Origin: Pseudalkalibacillus salsuginis
Lineage (GTDB): Bacteria > Bacillota > Bacilli > Bacillales > Fictibacillaceae
NCBI RefSeq assembly: GCF_021646685.1
Contig: NZ_JAKJHW010000004.1
Span: 186,001-250,000, forward strand
Reading direction: 5' to 3'
DNA length: 64,000 bases
The notes under the pieces are model-generated. The model ran no database searches and was not told the origin of the DNA. It saw only the letters and a list, made by a program, of their open reading frames with translations. Below, piece by piece: positions 20,813-30,068 of this stretch. The position numbers and the translations under genes were made by a program. The stretch's first letter is position 1. Each line of letters starts with the position of its first letter.

Positions 20813-21808
20813 ATGGAAGGATACAAGACCATCATCATTTCAGCATCAATCTTATTAATTGCCTATATAAGTGTCCAGAACCCGCTTTCACATCGTTATA
20901 TCTCCACACTGAAAAACGACGGTTTCACAGCTGCGACGGTTACTGATTCGAAAGCAGGTCCATTACTCGACCAGATCAAAATTTATGCAAGCGAACATGA
21001 TATCGAGCCAGTGGATGCCCGGATCGACCCTGTCTGGAAATCGATTCCCGGTTATAACGGCCTTTCAGTTGACATCGAGGCATCTTATGAGCGGATGAAA
21101 AAGAAAAAGGCATTCGACGAATCCTTGATTGTATATAAACAAACAAAACCTGAAATTTCATTGGAAGACCTTCCTCCCTCTCCGATCTATAAAGGAAACC
21201 CGGAAAAACCTATGGTCACTTTTCTTGTCAATGTCGCATGGGGAAATGAACACCTGCCTGAAATTCTTGCGACGATGAGAAAGCACAAAATTCATACGAC
21301 GTTCTTCCTGGATGGTTCATGGGTCAAGAAAAACCAGGAACTAGCGAAAGTCATTTTTGATGAGGGGCATGAAATCGGAAATCATGCGTACTCACACCCG
21401 GACATGAAGACTCTGACGAACCAGAGGATCAAGGATGAAATCCATAAGACGAATGATATCATCCAAAGTACATTGGAGGTGACACCAACATGGTTCGCTC
21501 CACCAAGCGGGAGTTACCGGATGGACGTGGTCAAGATTGCATCCTCTATGAATATGTACACCATTCTTTGGTCTCTAGATACAATAGATTGGAGAAAACC
21601 GGATCCAACTAAAATGGCGAACCGTGTGGTGAATAAAATACATCCAGGTGCCATGGTACTGATGCATCCTACTTCATCAACGGCAAAAGGCCTAGAACAA
21701 ATGATACAAGGGATTCGGGCGAAGGGTTACTCAATTGGCACAGTGTCACAGCTGATGAGTGAAAAGAGACTGGTGAAAGCTGATAAGCTGGGGGAGGCTG
21801 ACAAATAA
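20813..21808 (+). CDS. ylxY: YlxY family polysaccharide deacetylase-like protein
   Basis: A 331-residue secreted or membrane-anchored NodB-homology protein; one hydrophobic segment at residues 5-22 serves as signal anchor. The NodB fold is visible from about residue 135: TTFFLDGSWVKKN, GHEIGNHAYSHPDM (the H-x3-H zinc pair is present) and WSLDTIDWRKP. However the usual motif-1 catalytic TFDDG reads FLVNVAWG here, so deacetylase activity is doubtful; as I recall, B. subtilis YlxY has the same departure. Its place between pnp and the mlpA protease gene is conserved. Role unknown, with sporulation suspected. Confidence 0.88.
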   Translation: MEGYKTIIISASILLIAYISVQNPLSHRYISTLKNDGFTAATVTDSKAGPLLDQIKIYASEHDIEPVDARIDPVWKSIPGYNGLSVDIEASYERMKKKKAFDESLIVYKQTKPEISLEDLPPSPIYKGNPEKPMVTFLVNVAWGNEHLPEILATMRKHKIHTTFFLDGSWVKKNQELAKVIFDEGHEIGNHAYSHPDMKTLTNQRIKDEIHKTNDIIQSTLEVTPTWFAPPSGSYRMDVVKIASSMNMYTILWSLDTIDWRKPDPTKMANRVVNKIHPGAMVLMHPTSSTAKGLEQMIQGIRAKGYSIGTVSQLMSEKRLVKADKLGEADK

Positions 21809-21906
21809 TTGTCGAATAAAGGCTTAAATGGTATAGTGGTTTTAGATAAAGTAAGTACCAAAATACCTACATAATTTGCCTGTTTGACAATTTAGGAGGA
21901 AATAGT

Positions 21907-23148
21907 TTGATAACAAAACATACGTGTAAGAATGGCGTACGAATTGTAACAGAAAACATTCCTAGTGTGAGGTCAGTTGCAATCGGCATTTGGATCGGCA
22001 CAGGATCCCGTTTTGAGGACAAAGACAATAATGGTATTTCGCACTTCTTGGAGCATATGTTCTTCAAAGGCACGAAAACCAGAAGTGCAAGAGAAATTGC
22101 AGAATCATTTGACAGCATCGGGGGGCAAGTGAACGCCTTCACTTCAAAAGAGTATACATGTTATTACGCAAAAGTATTAGATAATCATGCCTCGCATGCA
22201 TTAGAAACACTTTCGGATATGTTTTTCAATTCCACTTTCGATGAAGACGAACTTTTAAAAGAAAAGAATGTGGTGCTTGAAGAAATAAAAATGTACGAAG
22301 ACACGCCTGATGACATCGTTCATGACTTGTTGAGCCAGGCGACATATAGTCATCATCCTCTCGCATATCCGATTCTAGGAACTGAAGATACGCTGAGTAA
22401 ATTCAACGGTGATACACTAAGAGCTTATATGGATGGGTTCTATATACCTGACAACGTCGTCATATCAGTTGCAGGGAATGTCGACGATTCATTCATACAG
22501 GAAATTGAAAGACATTTCGGAGGCTTCACCTCCTCCAACAAGAAACCTGTGGCTCAGAAACCTGCATTCTATACGGAAAAGAAAGTACGGAAGAAGGATA
22601 CAGAACAGGCTCACCTTTGCATCGGATTTGAAGGTTTACCTGTTGGAGATCAAAGCATTTTCGATTTGATCATCATCAACAATATTTTCGGGGGAAGCAT
22701 GAGCAGCCGTTTATTTCAAGAAGTAAGAGAGCAGCGGGGACTTGCCTATTCTGTATTTTCCTATCATTCCGCACATTTGGATACAGGAGTTTTCAATATT
22801 TACGCTGGAACGGCTCCGGGACAGTTAGATGAAGTATACGATACGATTTCAAATATCATCCGGACCTTAAAAGATGAGGGTGTTACTGAAAAAGAAGTTG
22901 CCAACAGCAAGGAGCAGATTAAAGGGAGTCTCATGCTTAGCTTGGAGAGCACGAACAGTCGTATGAGCAGAAATGGAAAACATGAATTGTTGTTGAGGAA
23001 GCATCGATCTTTAGATGAAATCTTACAAAGCATAGATGCCGTTACTAAAGTGAATGTCGATCAGCTTATCCGACGAATTTTCACAGACGATTTTTCCAGC
23101 TCACTTATCAGTCCAAAAGGGCAATTCCCAAAAAAATTTCCGAATTAA
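21907..23148 (+). CDS. mlpA: M16 family zinc metallopeptidase MlpA (YmxG)
   Basis: A processing-peptidase-like enzyme of the pitrilysin family. The 413-residue protein carries the inverted zinc motif HFLEH at about residues 48-52, with the downstream Glu in NVVLEEIKMYED, and the second-domain RxxxYS-type segment GLAYSVFSYHSA. In B. subtilis it affects extracellular protease expression. The start is TTG at 21907, with AGGAGG eight bases before it; the residues after it match the family N-terminus. A terminator-like hairpin follows. Confidence 0.94.
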   Translation: MITKHTCKNGVRIVTENIPSVRSVAIGIWIGTGSRFEDKDNNGISHFLEHMFFKGTKTRSAREIAESFDSIGGQVNAFTSKEYTCYYAKVLDNHASHALETLSDMFFNSTFDEDELLKEKNVVLEEIKMYEDTPDDIVHDLLSQATYSHHPLAYPILGTEDTLSKFNGDTLRAYMDGFYIPDNVVISVAGNVDDSFIQEIERHFGGFTSSNKKPVAQKPAFYTEKKVRKKDTEQAHLCIGFEGLPVGDQSIFDLIIINNIFGGSMSSRLFQEVREQRGLAYSVFSYHSAHLDTGVFNIYAGTAPGQLDEVYDTISNIIRTLKDEGVTEKEVANSKEQIKGSLMLSLESTNSRMSRNGKHELLLRKHRSLDEILQSIDAVTKVNVDQLIRRIFTDDFSSSLISPKGQFPKKFPN

Positions 23149-23152
23149 TTTC

Positions 23153-23188
23153 AAAATGGGGCGACTCTGAACAGGGTCACCTCATTTT
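23153..23188 (+). terminator. Rho-independent terminator after mlpA
   Basis: A 16-position stem (23153-23168 with 23173-23188) with one mismatch and two wobble pairs, GAAC tetraloop, the 3' arm ending in TTTT. Confidence 0.7.
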
Positions 23189-23267
23189 CTATTCGGTATT
23201 AAACGTTCATGTTGAGTTCATTAATAAGGCAACTTAGGATTTTTAGTGAAATTTGCATCACTCATAC

Positions 23268-23342
23268 GGAAAAGCGAAACAGGCAAGGTCGTACAGCGAA
23301 GAACGGGGGAGGAGATTTCCGGATCGCCGTCGGAAAGGAAAT
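23268..23342 (+). repeat. Degenerate Bacillaceae intergenic repeat remnant
   Basis: The GGAAAAGCGAAACAGGCAAG...GGATCGCCGTCGGAAAGGAA pattern resembles, with decay, the widespread Bacillaceae intergenic repeat whose ends read ...GGAAAAGCGAG... and ...GCGGAAAGCGAA. It lies in the 311-base gap between mlpA and ymxH, where apart from the mlpA terminator I see no gene. Confidence 0.4.
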
Positions 23343-23459
23343 GGATTTTGGATCTTGATCACAACTATTCCTGTATCAAGTTTCTCTCAATATTTGTGGA
23401 TTGCTCCTTCTATCGGGACATATAAATAGAATGATAAGCAAATTAGGAGGGAAAGGGAT

Positions 23460-23720
23460 ATGAGATTAAGTGAAATCCTGGGGAAAGAGATCATCGATTA
23501 TACAAAAGGCGAGAAGCTTGGGGTCTTATCTTATGCAGAGTTCATCATTGACGAGGAAGCAGGATATATACATATGCTGGAAATTCCGTTAACTGAATGG
23601 AATGGGTTGCGGAAAAGGAAATCAATCATACAATTTAAATGGAATAAAATTTATCGAGTGGGTGAAGAAACCATTCTAGTGGATCCTTCACAAGCGGATG
23701 TCCAAACCGAATTTAAATAA
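23460..23720 (+). CDS. ymxH: YlmC/YmxH family sporulation protein (PRC-barrel)
   Basis: An 86-residue member of the YlmC/YmxH family, a PRC-barrel-like small protein conserved in endospore formers and found next to mlpA and dpaA in Bacillus. Recognisable features are MRLSEILGKEIIDYTKGEKLG, typical of the family's opening, and the IQFKWNKIYRVGEETILVD strand near the C-terminus. TAGGAGGGAAAGG precedes the ATG. Its molecular function is unknown. Confidence 0.88.
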   Translation: MRLSEILGKEIIDYTKGEKLGVLSYAEFIIDEEAGYIHMLEIPLTEWNGLRKRKSIIQFKWNKIYRVGEETILVDPSQADVQTEFK

Positions 23721-23721
23721 T

Positions 23722-23750
23722 CACCATGAAAGTATATTCTTCATATGATG
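23722..23750 (+). promoter_or_regulatory. Sigma-K-like promoter of the dpaAB operon
   Basis: CACC (23722-23725), 16-base spacer, CATATGATG (23742-23750), fitting the sigma-K consensus (-35 CAC-type, -10 CATAnnnTA) with one mismatch in the last base. Dipicolinate synthase is known to be mother-cell sigma-K dependent in B. subtilis. The site is 70 bases before dpaA. Confidence 0.65.
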
Positions 23751-23819
23751 TTGGAGAATCAGCGCACTCAAGAATAATTATTCCTCCGTATTAATGACGA
23801 ATGAGAAAGGGGAGGAAGG

Positions 23820-24701
23820 ATGTTAACAGGAATTAAAGCGGCGATCATAGGCGGCGATGCACGGCAGCTTGAAGTGATCAGAAAGCTGACAGCATTGAAC
23901 GCAAGTCTTTATTTAGTCGGATTCGATCAACTGGACCATGGATTCACCGGCGCAACGAAAATGGATCTGGAAGACCTACCATTAAGTGAGGTGGATGCTT
24001 TGATCCTCCCTGTCAACGGCAGTGGACCGGGAGGAGAGATCGATACGATATTTTCGAACAAAAAAATAAAATTCACAGAAGAACTTTTACAAAAGACGAA
24101 ACAGTCATGTACCGTTTTTTCTGGTATCACGAATCCTTATTTGACAAAATGTACATCGAATGCAAACAAAAAGCATATCAAATTATTCGAGCGCGACGAT
24201 GTCGCTATCTATAATGCCATCCCTACCGTCGAAGGTACTATTATGATGGTTATACAGCATACAGATTTTACAATCCACCAATCCAATCTTATGGTATTAG
24301 GCTTCGGTCGTGTAGGGTTCACTGTAGCAAGGACGTTTGCTAATTTAGGGGCTAACGTTTCCGTAGGGGCCCGCAGATCTGAACATATCGCTCGAATAAC
24401 AGAGATGGGCTTCAAACCATTTTATCTCGATGATTTAGAAAATGAAGTAGAATCGATCGATGTATGTATCAATACAATTCCAGCATCCATCATCACTTCC
24501 AATGTCATCTCGAAAATGCCATCTCATACTTTGATCATCGATCTTGCTTCCAAGCCTGGAGGTACAGATTTCCGTTTTGCTGAAAAAAGAGGGATCAAAG
24601 CATTGCTAGCACCTGGACTGCCGGGTATCGTCGCTCCGAAGACAGCCGGTAACATCATAGCGAATGTTTTGACGCAATTACTTATGGATGAAAGCAACTA
24701 A
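23820..24701 (+). CDS. dpaA: Dipicolinate synthase subunit A
   Basis: DpaA (SpoVFA) with DpaB converts the product of dihydrodipicolinate synthase to dipicolinic acid in the mother cell, for import into the spore core. The 293-residue protein has an N-terminal domain starting GIKAAIIGGDARQLEVI and a Rossmann NAD(P)-binding domain at about 155-260 (MVLGFGRVGFTVARTFANLGANVSVGARR). It precedes dpaB by 18 bases and the substrate-supplying asd-dapG-dapA genes. Confidence 0.96.
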   Translation: MLTGIKAAIIGGDARQLEVIRKLTALNASLYLVGFDQLDHGFTGATKMDLEDLPLSEVDALILPVNGSGPGGEIDTIFSNKKIKFTEELLQKTKQSCTVFSGITNPYLTKCTSNANKKHIKLFERDDVAIYNAIPTVEGTIMMVIQHTDFTIHQSNLMVLGFGRVGFTVARTFANLGANVSVGARRSEHIARITEMGFKPFYLDDLENEVESIDVCINTIPASIITSNVISKMPSHTLIIDLASKPGGTDFRFAEKRGIKALLAPGLPGIVAPKTAGNIIANVLTQLLMDESN

Positions 24702-24719
24702 GAGGAAGGGGCAAGCAGA

Positions 24720-25307
24720 ATGAAACTGGAGGGTAAACAGATAGGATTCGGTTTGACTGGTTCACACTGTACCTATGAGGCAGTAGTCCCTCAAATCAAA
24801 AAGCTAGTGGATTCAGGTGCCAACGTCATTCCATTTGTTACTTTTACAGTTCAAAACACGACAACGAGGTTTGGAGAAGGTGAAGACTGGATCAAGAAGT
24901 TAGGAGAAATCACGGGTAATGAAGTAGTCGATTCTATTGTCAAAGCGGAACCATTTGGACCCAAAACGCCTTTAGATTGTATGGTCATCGCTCCATTGAC
25001 AGGAAATTCGATCAGTAAATTCGCCAATGCAATGACCGATTCGCCCGTATTAATGGCAGCAAAGGCGACAATGAGAAATTTGAACCCTGTCGTCCTAGGT
25101 ATTTCCACGAACGATGGACTCGGTTTGAATGGTGTAAATATCATGCGATTGATGGCCGCAAAAAACATCTATTTCATACCTTATGGGCAGGATTCACCTC
25201 AAATTAAACCGAATTCGTTGGTTGCTCAAATGGATCTATTGTCAGAAACTGTAGAGGCGGCGTTAGATGGTCGGCAATTACAGCCTGTTTTACGTATATA
25301 TGGATAA
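24720..25307 (+). CDS. dpaB: Dipicolinate synthase subunit B (flavoprotein)
   Basis: A 195-residue member of the flavoprotein family (HFCD fold), second subunit of dipicolinate synthase (SpoVFB). Family marks are the GFGLTGSHCTYE opening (the flavoprotein 'TGS' loop), APLTGNSISKFANAMTDSPVLMAAKATMRN near 95-125, and the IYFIPYGQD segment. A ribosome binding site (AGAGGAAGGGG) precedes the ATG. A terminator-like hairpin follows, separating it from asd, which has its own promoter. Confidence 0.95.
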   Translation: MKLEGKQIGFGLTGSHCTYEAVVPQIKKLVDSGANVIPFVTFTVQNTTTRFGEGEDWIKKLGEITGNEVVDSIVKAEPFGPKTPLDCMVIAPLTGNSISKFANAMTDSPVLMAAKATMRNLNPVVLGISTNDGLGLNGVNIMRLMAAKNIYFIPYGQDSPQIKPNSLVAQMDLLSETVEAALDGRQLQPVLRIYG

Positions 25308-25410
25308 GTGTTATGGTTTCCATACAAAAGAATCTTTCTTTTAAAAAGAATTCTTACCTCTTCAATCAATGATATGGTAAAATAAATGACAATATGACCA
25401 AGAGATACAG

Positions 25411-25445
25411 GAGAAACCATGTTGTTTCTCCTTCTATCGTTTTTT
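25411..25445 (+). terminator. Terminator-like hairpin after dpaB
   Basis: 8-bp stem GGAGAAAC/GTTTCTCC (25411-25418, 25425-25432) with 6-base loop; the T-run TTTTTT begins seven bases after the stem, so strength is uncertain. Confidence 0.55.
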
Positions 25446-25472
25446 GATAAGCGATTTTACAATTCATATAGT
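25444..25472 (+). promoter_or_regulatory. Sigma-A promoter of asd-dapG-dapA
   Basis: TTGATA (25444-25449), 17-base spacer, TATAGT (25467-25472). This gives vegetative expression of the lysine/diaminopimelate genes independent of the sporulation promoter upstream of dpaA. A leader of about 130 bases with a small GGTTTC-GGTGAACC hairpin follows; I see no lysine riboswitch. Confidence 0.6.
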
Positions 25473-25611
25473 GTGATAATTCAGCCCTGTATACAGCTTC
25501 ATGTTATGTTTTTAGTTAACCAGGTTTCGGTGAACCGATCCTGATAACTGGAAATGGACGGGGCTTGGAAACTAATATATAGAAAGATGAATTTTGAGGA
25601 GGGACATAACA

Positions 25612-26661
25612 ATGGAATCAAACAAAGGATATCACGTTGCAGTTGTTGGAGCTACAGGAGCTGTAGGCCAGCAAATGCTCAAAACATTAGAAAAAAGAAA
25701 CTTCCCAATCGCTTCTCTAAAATTATTAGCAAGTAAGCGATCTGCAGGTAAAACCATCCGCTTCAAAGGTGAAGAATACACGATTGAAGAAGCTGCACCA
25801 GATGCATTCGAAGGTATACAGGTCGCATTGTTTTCTGCGGGAGGATCGATTTCGAAAGAACTCGCACCAGAAGCAGCAAAAAGAGGTGCTGTCGTTGTCG
25901 ATAATACAAGTGCCTTCAGGATGGATCCGAACACCCCGCTTGTTGTTCCTGAAGTTAATGAAGATGCGCTTCATTCCCATAACGGAATCATCGCCAACCC
26001 GAACTGTTCAACAATCCAAATGGTCGTTGCCTTAGAGCCGATCCGCAAGAAGTATGGATTGAAAAAAGTAATTGTTTCCACATATCAGGCGGTATCCGGG
26101 GCAGGGGCTAAAGCAATCAATGAGCTTAATGACCAGACTCGGGCAATTTTGGATGAAGAAGAATTCACACCGCAAGTCCTGCCGGTTGCTGGAGATGAAA
26201 AGCACTATCAAATCGCTTTTAATGCTGTTCCACAAATTGATAAATTCCAGGACAACGGTTTTACATTCGAAGAAATGAAAATGATCAATGAAACGAAAAA
26301 AATCATGAGCATGCAAGATCTTGAAGTAGCTGCTACGTGTGTACGTCTGCCGGTTGAGACCGGACATTCTGAATCTGTCTATGTAGAAATTGGGAATGAC
26401 GATGTGACTGCCGAAGAATTGAAAGCACTATTGTCCGATGCTCAAGGAATACAGCTTCAGGATGATCCTTTACAACAGCTTTATCCGATGCCTGCTGATT
26501 GCGTTGGAAAAGATGATGTATTCGTAGGTCGTATACGTAAGGATCTTGACCGTCCGAACGGTTTCCATATGTGGGTCGTTTCTGATAACTTGCTGAAAGG
26601 TGCCGCATTGAATTCTGTACAAATCGCTGAAAGTCTCGTCAAACTTGATCTATTGAAATAA
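25612..26661 (+). CDS. asd: Aspartate-semialdehyde dehydrogenase
   Basis: Asd reduces aspartyl phosphate to aspartate semialdehyde with NADPH, the branch point to lysine, diaminopimelate, threonine and dipicolinate. The 349-residue protein has the nucleotide-binding [13 protein letters not shown] near residue 8, the catalytic Cys in [11 protein letters not shown] (about residue 130) and the substrate His region near [13 protein letters not shown]. The ATG at 25612 follows GAGGAGGGAC; an alternative six codons upstream would overlap that site. It leads the asd-dapG-dapA cluster. Confidence 0.97.
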   Translation: MESNKGYHVAVVGATGAVGQQMLKTLEKRNFPIASLKLLASKRSAGKTIRFKGEEYTIEEAAPDAFEGIQVALFSAGGSISKELAPEAAKRGAVVVDNTSAFRMDPNTPLVVPEVNEDALHSHNGIIANPNCSTIQMVVALEPIRKKYGLKKVIVSTYQAVSGAGAKAINELNDQTRAILDEEEFTPQVLPVAGDEKHYQIAFNAVPQIDKFQDNGFTFEEMKMINETKKIMSMQDLEVAATCVRLPVETGHSESVYVEIGNDDVTAEELKALLSDAQGIQLQDDPLQQLYPMPADCVGKDDVFVGRIRKDLDRPNGFHMWVVSDNLLKGAALNSVQIAESLVKLDLLK

Positions 26662-26678
26662 ACTAGCGAGGTGCATCA

Positions 26679-27905
26679 ATGAATATAGTTGTACAAAAAT
26701 TCGGCGGGACATCTTTAAAAACCGAAGATGGACGGAATCGCGCCGTGCAACATGTATATAATACAGTTAATGAAGGAAAAAAAGTCGTAGTAGTCGTGTC
26801 TGCAATGGGCCGGAAAGGGGATCCATATGCAACTGACACACTTTTGAGTCTGATAACAGGAAATCCAACATCGATCAGCCCTAAAGAAACAGATCTCCTC
26901 ATGTCTTGTGGAGAAGTGATTTCATCAGTCGTCCTTTCTAACTTGCTGAAGCAGAAGAACATCCAGTCATTAGCGTTCACTGGTGCAAAGGCAGGGTTCA
27001 AAACGAATGCCGAGCATACAAATGCTAAAATCGTAGAGATGGACTGTAAAAAAATCGTTGAAGCACTGGGAGAATTGGATGTGGTTGTCGTTGCCGGATT
27101 CCAGGGGCAATCGACAGAAGGGGATGTCACTACCCTTGGAAGAGGCGGCAGTGATACTTCTGCAGCGGCTCTCGGTGCTGCATTGAAAGCTGAAGTGATC
27201 GATATTTTCACGGACGTAGAAGGTGTCATGACTGCTGATCCACGTATCGTCAAGGCTGCACGACCTCTTGGTGTGGTCACATACAATGAGATATGTAACA
27301 TGGCTTATCAAGGCGCTAAAGTGATCCACCCTAGAGCAGTAGAAATCGCGATGCAATCAGAAGTACCGATCCGGATCCGTTCGACTTATTCTGATCATGA
27401 AGGAACGTTGGTTACATCCTCTGCTGGGGGTGGAGCAGGAAGAGACATAGAGGACCGTTTGATTACCGGGATCGCCCACGTACCGAATGTTACTCAGATC
27501 AAAGTGCATGCGCCTGATGGAGATTATGATTTCCAATCTAAGATTTTCAAAGCGATGGCAGAGAAGCAGATCAGTGTCGACTTCATCAACATCAGCCCGC
27601 GCGGAGTGATCTATACGATCCATTCTACTTTGACAGATGAGGCGGTTACAATTTTGAAAGAGTTGGGTTATGATGCTGATGTCCAGCGTAATTGTGCAAA
27701 AATATCGGCGGTTGGTGCGGGTATCGCAGGGGTTCCGGGGGTAACTGCGAAAATTGTCGGCGCCCTTTCAAAACAAGGCATCAACATCCTGCAATCAGCT
27801 GACTCCCATACGACGATTTGGGTGCTCGTACAAGAAGAGGATATGATCAACGCTGTAAACGCACTTCATCAAGTGTTCGAACTAGAACAAGGCGATCGTA
27901 TCTGA
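26679..27905 (+). CDS. dapG: Aspartate kinase I (diaminopimelate-sensitive type)
   Basis: The first enzyme of the aspartate family pathway. The 408-residue protein begins MNIVVQKFGGTSL with the kinase KFGGTS motif, continues with GRGGSDTSAAALGAAL (about 150-165), and ends in two ACT domains (from about 262 and 340). The position between asd and dapA matches B. subtilis dapG, whose product is feedback-inhibited by diaminopimelate; the isozyme assignment rests on this synteny. It starts 17 bases after asd, with a GAGG ribosome binding site. Confidence 0.95.
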   Translation: MNIVVQKFGGTSLKTEDGRNRAVQHVYNTVNEGKKVVVVVSAMGRKGDPYATDTLLSLITGNPTSISPKETDLLMSCGEVISSVVLSNLLKQKNIQSLAFTGAKAGFKTNAEHTNAKIVEMDCKKIVEALGELDVVVVAGFQGQSTEGDVTTLGRGGSDTSAAALGAALKAEVIDIFTDVEGVMTADPRIVKAARPLGVVTYNEICNMAYQGAKVIHPRAVEIAMQSEVPIRIRSTYSDHEGTLVTSSAGGGAGRDIEDRLITGIAHVPNVTQIKVHAPDGDYDFQSKIFKAMAEKQISVDFINISPRGVIYTIHSTLTDEAVTILKELGYDADVQRNCAKISAVGAGIAGVPGVTAKIVGALSKQGINILQSADSHTTIWVLVQEEDMINAVNALHQVFELEQGDRI

Positions 27906-27932
27906 TGCAGTCATAAGGAGGAGTATAGTAAG

Positions 27933-28811
27933 ATGGACTTTGGAAAAGTATTGACCGCAATGGTCACTCCATTCGACCATAAGGGAAACATCGATTTCCA
28001 ACGGACGACCAAGTTGGTCGAATACTTGATTAAGAATGGATCGGATGGTCTCGTTGTAGCGGGGACTACTGGAGAATCCCCTACACTGACGAAAGAAGAG
28101 AAGGTAGCACTATTCAAGCATGTCGTCAAAGTTGTTCAGAAACGTATTCCGGTAATTGCTGGGACCGGCAGCAATGATACTCATGCTTCGATCGAGTTGA
28201 CAAAACAAGCTGAAGAAGCCGGCGCAGATGGAATCATGCTGGTGGCTCCATACTACAATAAACCGACCCAGCAAGGCCTTTACCTGCACTTTAAAACGAT
28301 TGCTGAAGCAACAAGGCTTCCGATCATGCTATACAATGTGCCTGGCCGGACCGTCGTTAATATGACAGCCGATACCATCGTCAGGTTATCCGAAATCGAT
28401 AACATTGTTTGTGTAAAAGAAGCAAGCGGTAACCTCGATCAGATAACTGAAATCATCGCGAGGACAAACGATGATTTCACCCTATACAGCGGGGATGACG
28501 CGCTTACGTTGCCAGTAATGGCTGTCGGCGGAAGTGGAATCGTTTCTGTCGCATCCCATGTGATCGGAAATGATATGCAAAAAATGGTTGAATCTTTCCT
28601 TGCCGGGAACGTGAAAGAGGCAGCTGCCATTCACGGAAAGCTTTTACCGATCATGAAGGAAATGTTTGCCGCACCAAGCCCGACACCAGTGAAAACGGCA
28701 CTTCAAATTTCTGGTGTTGATGTCGGTGGTGTCAGACTACCCCTTGTTCCTTTGACGGAGCAGGAACGTGTCCGGTTGACATCATTATTGAACAACTATC
28801 ATACAGTATGA
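27933..28811 (+). CDS. dapA: 4-hydroxy-tetrahydrodipicolinate synthase
   Basis: DapA condenses pyruvate with aspartate semialdehyde. The 292-residue TIM-barrel protein shows GTTGESPTLTKEEK (about 43-56), the catalytic Tyr in LYNVPGRTVVNM (about 134-145) and the Schiff-base Lys in CVKEASGNL (about residue 163). Its product feeds both cell-wall diaminopimelate and spore dipicolinate made by DpaAB, explaining the neighbourhood. AAGGAGGAG precedes the ATG; a strong terminator follows. Confidence 0.97.
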   Translation: MDFGKVLTAMVTPFDHKGNIDFQRTTKLVEYLIKNGSDGLVVAGTTGESPTLTKEEKVALFKHVVKVVQKRIPVIAGTGSNDTHASIELTKQAEEAGADGIMLVAPYYNKPTQQGLYLHFKTIAEATRLPIMLYNVPGRTVVNMTADTIVRLSEIDNIVCVKEASGNLDQITEIIARTNDDFTLYSGDDALTLPVMAVGGSGIVSVASHVIGNDMQKMVESFLAGNVKEAAAIHGKLLPIMKEMFAAPSPTPVKTALQISGVDVGGVRLPLVPLTEQERVRLTSLLNNYHTV

Positions 28812-28817
28812 AATCAG

Positions 28818-28853
28818 AAAGAGATTGACCTACTGCCGGTCGATCTCTTTTTT
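28818..28853 (+). terminator. Rho-independent terminator after dapA
   Basis: 13-bp fully paired stem (28818-28830 with 28838-28850, one G-U), 7-base loop, 3' arm running into TTTTTT. Confidence 0.9.
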
Positions 28854-29009
28854 GCTTTCCGTCAGAATGGCAGATCTGTTCCACTTGTGGATGAACTATT
28901 GGATCAGGAAAAAATCGATGGATGGAAGTTGTCCTTGATAATGGATAGAATGATTCTGAATAAGACAATACTAAAGGGAAAGGAATGAATGTTGTGAAAG
29001 GAGTCCTCT

Positions 29010-29795
29010 ATGAACGAGCAGCTGAACAACGAAAATAAAGATATAACACCATCTCAGCCAACTCAACCACAGAACCCGAATAAACAAGGCCAGGACAAGG
29101 ATAACAACTCATCAAGCCTGGTCAATAAAATCCAGCAGATGGGACAGACGAACGTACCACAGATGGAGCAGTCGAATATCCATTGTATGACAATCGTCGG
29201 ACAAATCGAAGGGCATGTTCAACTTCCTCCGAATAATAAGACGACCAAGTATGAACATATGATTCCCCAGTTGGTGGCCATAGAACAGAATACGAAAATA
29301 GAAGGTCTATTAGTCATACTCAACACAGTTGGTGGTGATGTGGAGGCTGGTTTGGCGATAGCGGAACTGATCGGGTCCCTATCGAAACCGACAGTGTGCC
29401 TGGTACTCGGCGGAGGCCATTCGATCGGAGTACCGATCGCTGTTGCAGGGGATTATTCATTCATCGCGGAAACAGCTACAATGACGATCCATCCTGTCCG
29501 ATTGACTGGATTGGTGATCGGAGTACCTCAAACATTCGAGTACCTTGATAAGATGCAAGAACGGGTGATCAGTTTTGTAATGAGACATTCCAATATTACT
29601 GAAGAGAAATTCAAAGAATTGATGTTCTCGAAAGGAAACCTAACAAGGGATATTGGGACAAACGTTGTCGGGGACGATGCGGTAGCTTACGGATTGATCG
29701 ATGAGGTCGGAGGACTCGGAAAAGCGATGAAGAAATTGTACGAACTCATCGAAGTAGATAAACCATCTGATAAAGAACAGGATTTGATCCAATGA
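29010..29795 (+). CDS. tepA: ClpP-like protease TepA (translocation-enhancing protein)
   Basis: A 261-residue Clp-like serine protease homologue. After a polar N/Q-rich N-terminus (1-60) the ClpP fold starts at [24 protein letters not shown] and the nucleophile region [14 protein letters not shown] (Ser about residue 145) are present, as is MTIHPVRL with its His. In B. subtilis TepA was linked to protein export and to spore-protein degradation. rnjB, which normally precedes it, is absent. GAAAGGAG precedes the ATG, and its stop overlaps ylzJ. Confidence 0.92.
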   Translation: MNEQLNNENKDITPSQPTQPQNPNKQGQDKDNNSSSLVNKIQQMGQTNVPQMEQSNIHCMTIVGQIEGHVQLPPNNKTTKYEHMIPQLVAIEQNTKIEGLLVILNTVGGDVEAGLAIAELIGSLSKPTVCLVLGGGHSIGVPIAVAGDYSFIAETATMTIHPVRLTGLVIGVPQTFEYLDKMQERVISFVMRHSNITEEKFKELMFSKGNLTRDIGTNVVGDDAVAYGLIDEVGGLGKAMKKLYELIEVDKPSDKEQDLIQ

Positions 29796-30034
29796 TCCTT
29801 TATACTTCCATGCCTAACGAATTGGTGTTCAACAATGCCGCTGAAAATTATGACAAGCATTCTATGATCGAAATGAATGGTGTCTCGATGATGGTCGAAC
29901 ACCTTGACGAGAACCAATGCAGGATCGTGAACCTGCTAAGTACAGATCCGTATCATTACCTGAATCCGAGTCTGCAGCCAGGAACCGTTTTGAAAAAGAG
30001 CTTCCACTACGATGAAAGTCCATCTAGTTCATAA
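29792..30034 (+). CDS. ylzJ: YlzJ family small protein
   Basis: An 80-residue protein of the YlzJ family, conserved between tepA and spoIIIE. It opens [15 protein letters not shown], typical of the family, and continues [25 protein letters not shown]. Its ATG overlaps the tepA stop (ATGA), so the two are coupled. No function is known to me. Confidence 0.85.
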   Translation: MILYTSMPNELVFNNAAENYDKHSMIEMNGVSMMVEHLDENQCRIVNLLSTDPYHYLNPSLQPGTVLKKSFHYDESPSSS

Positions 30035-30068
30035 TAGTCCAGTATGATATAATAACACTACTTATAGT

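Noticed and set aside
25473-25611. Lysine riboswitch upstream of asd
   Set aside because: The leader is too short and lacks the multi-helix core; only one small hairpin is visible.
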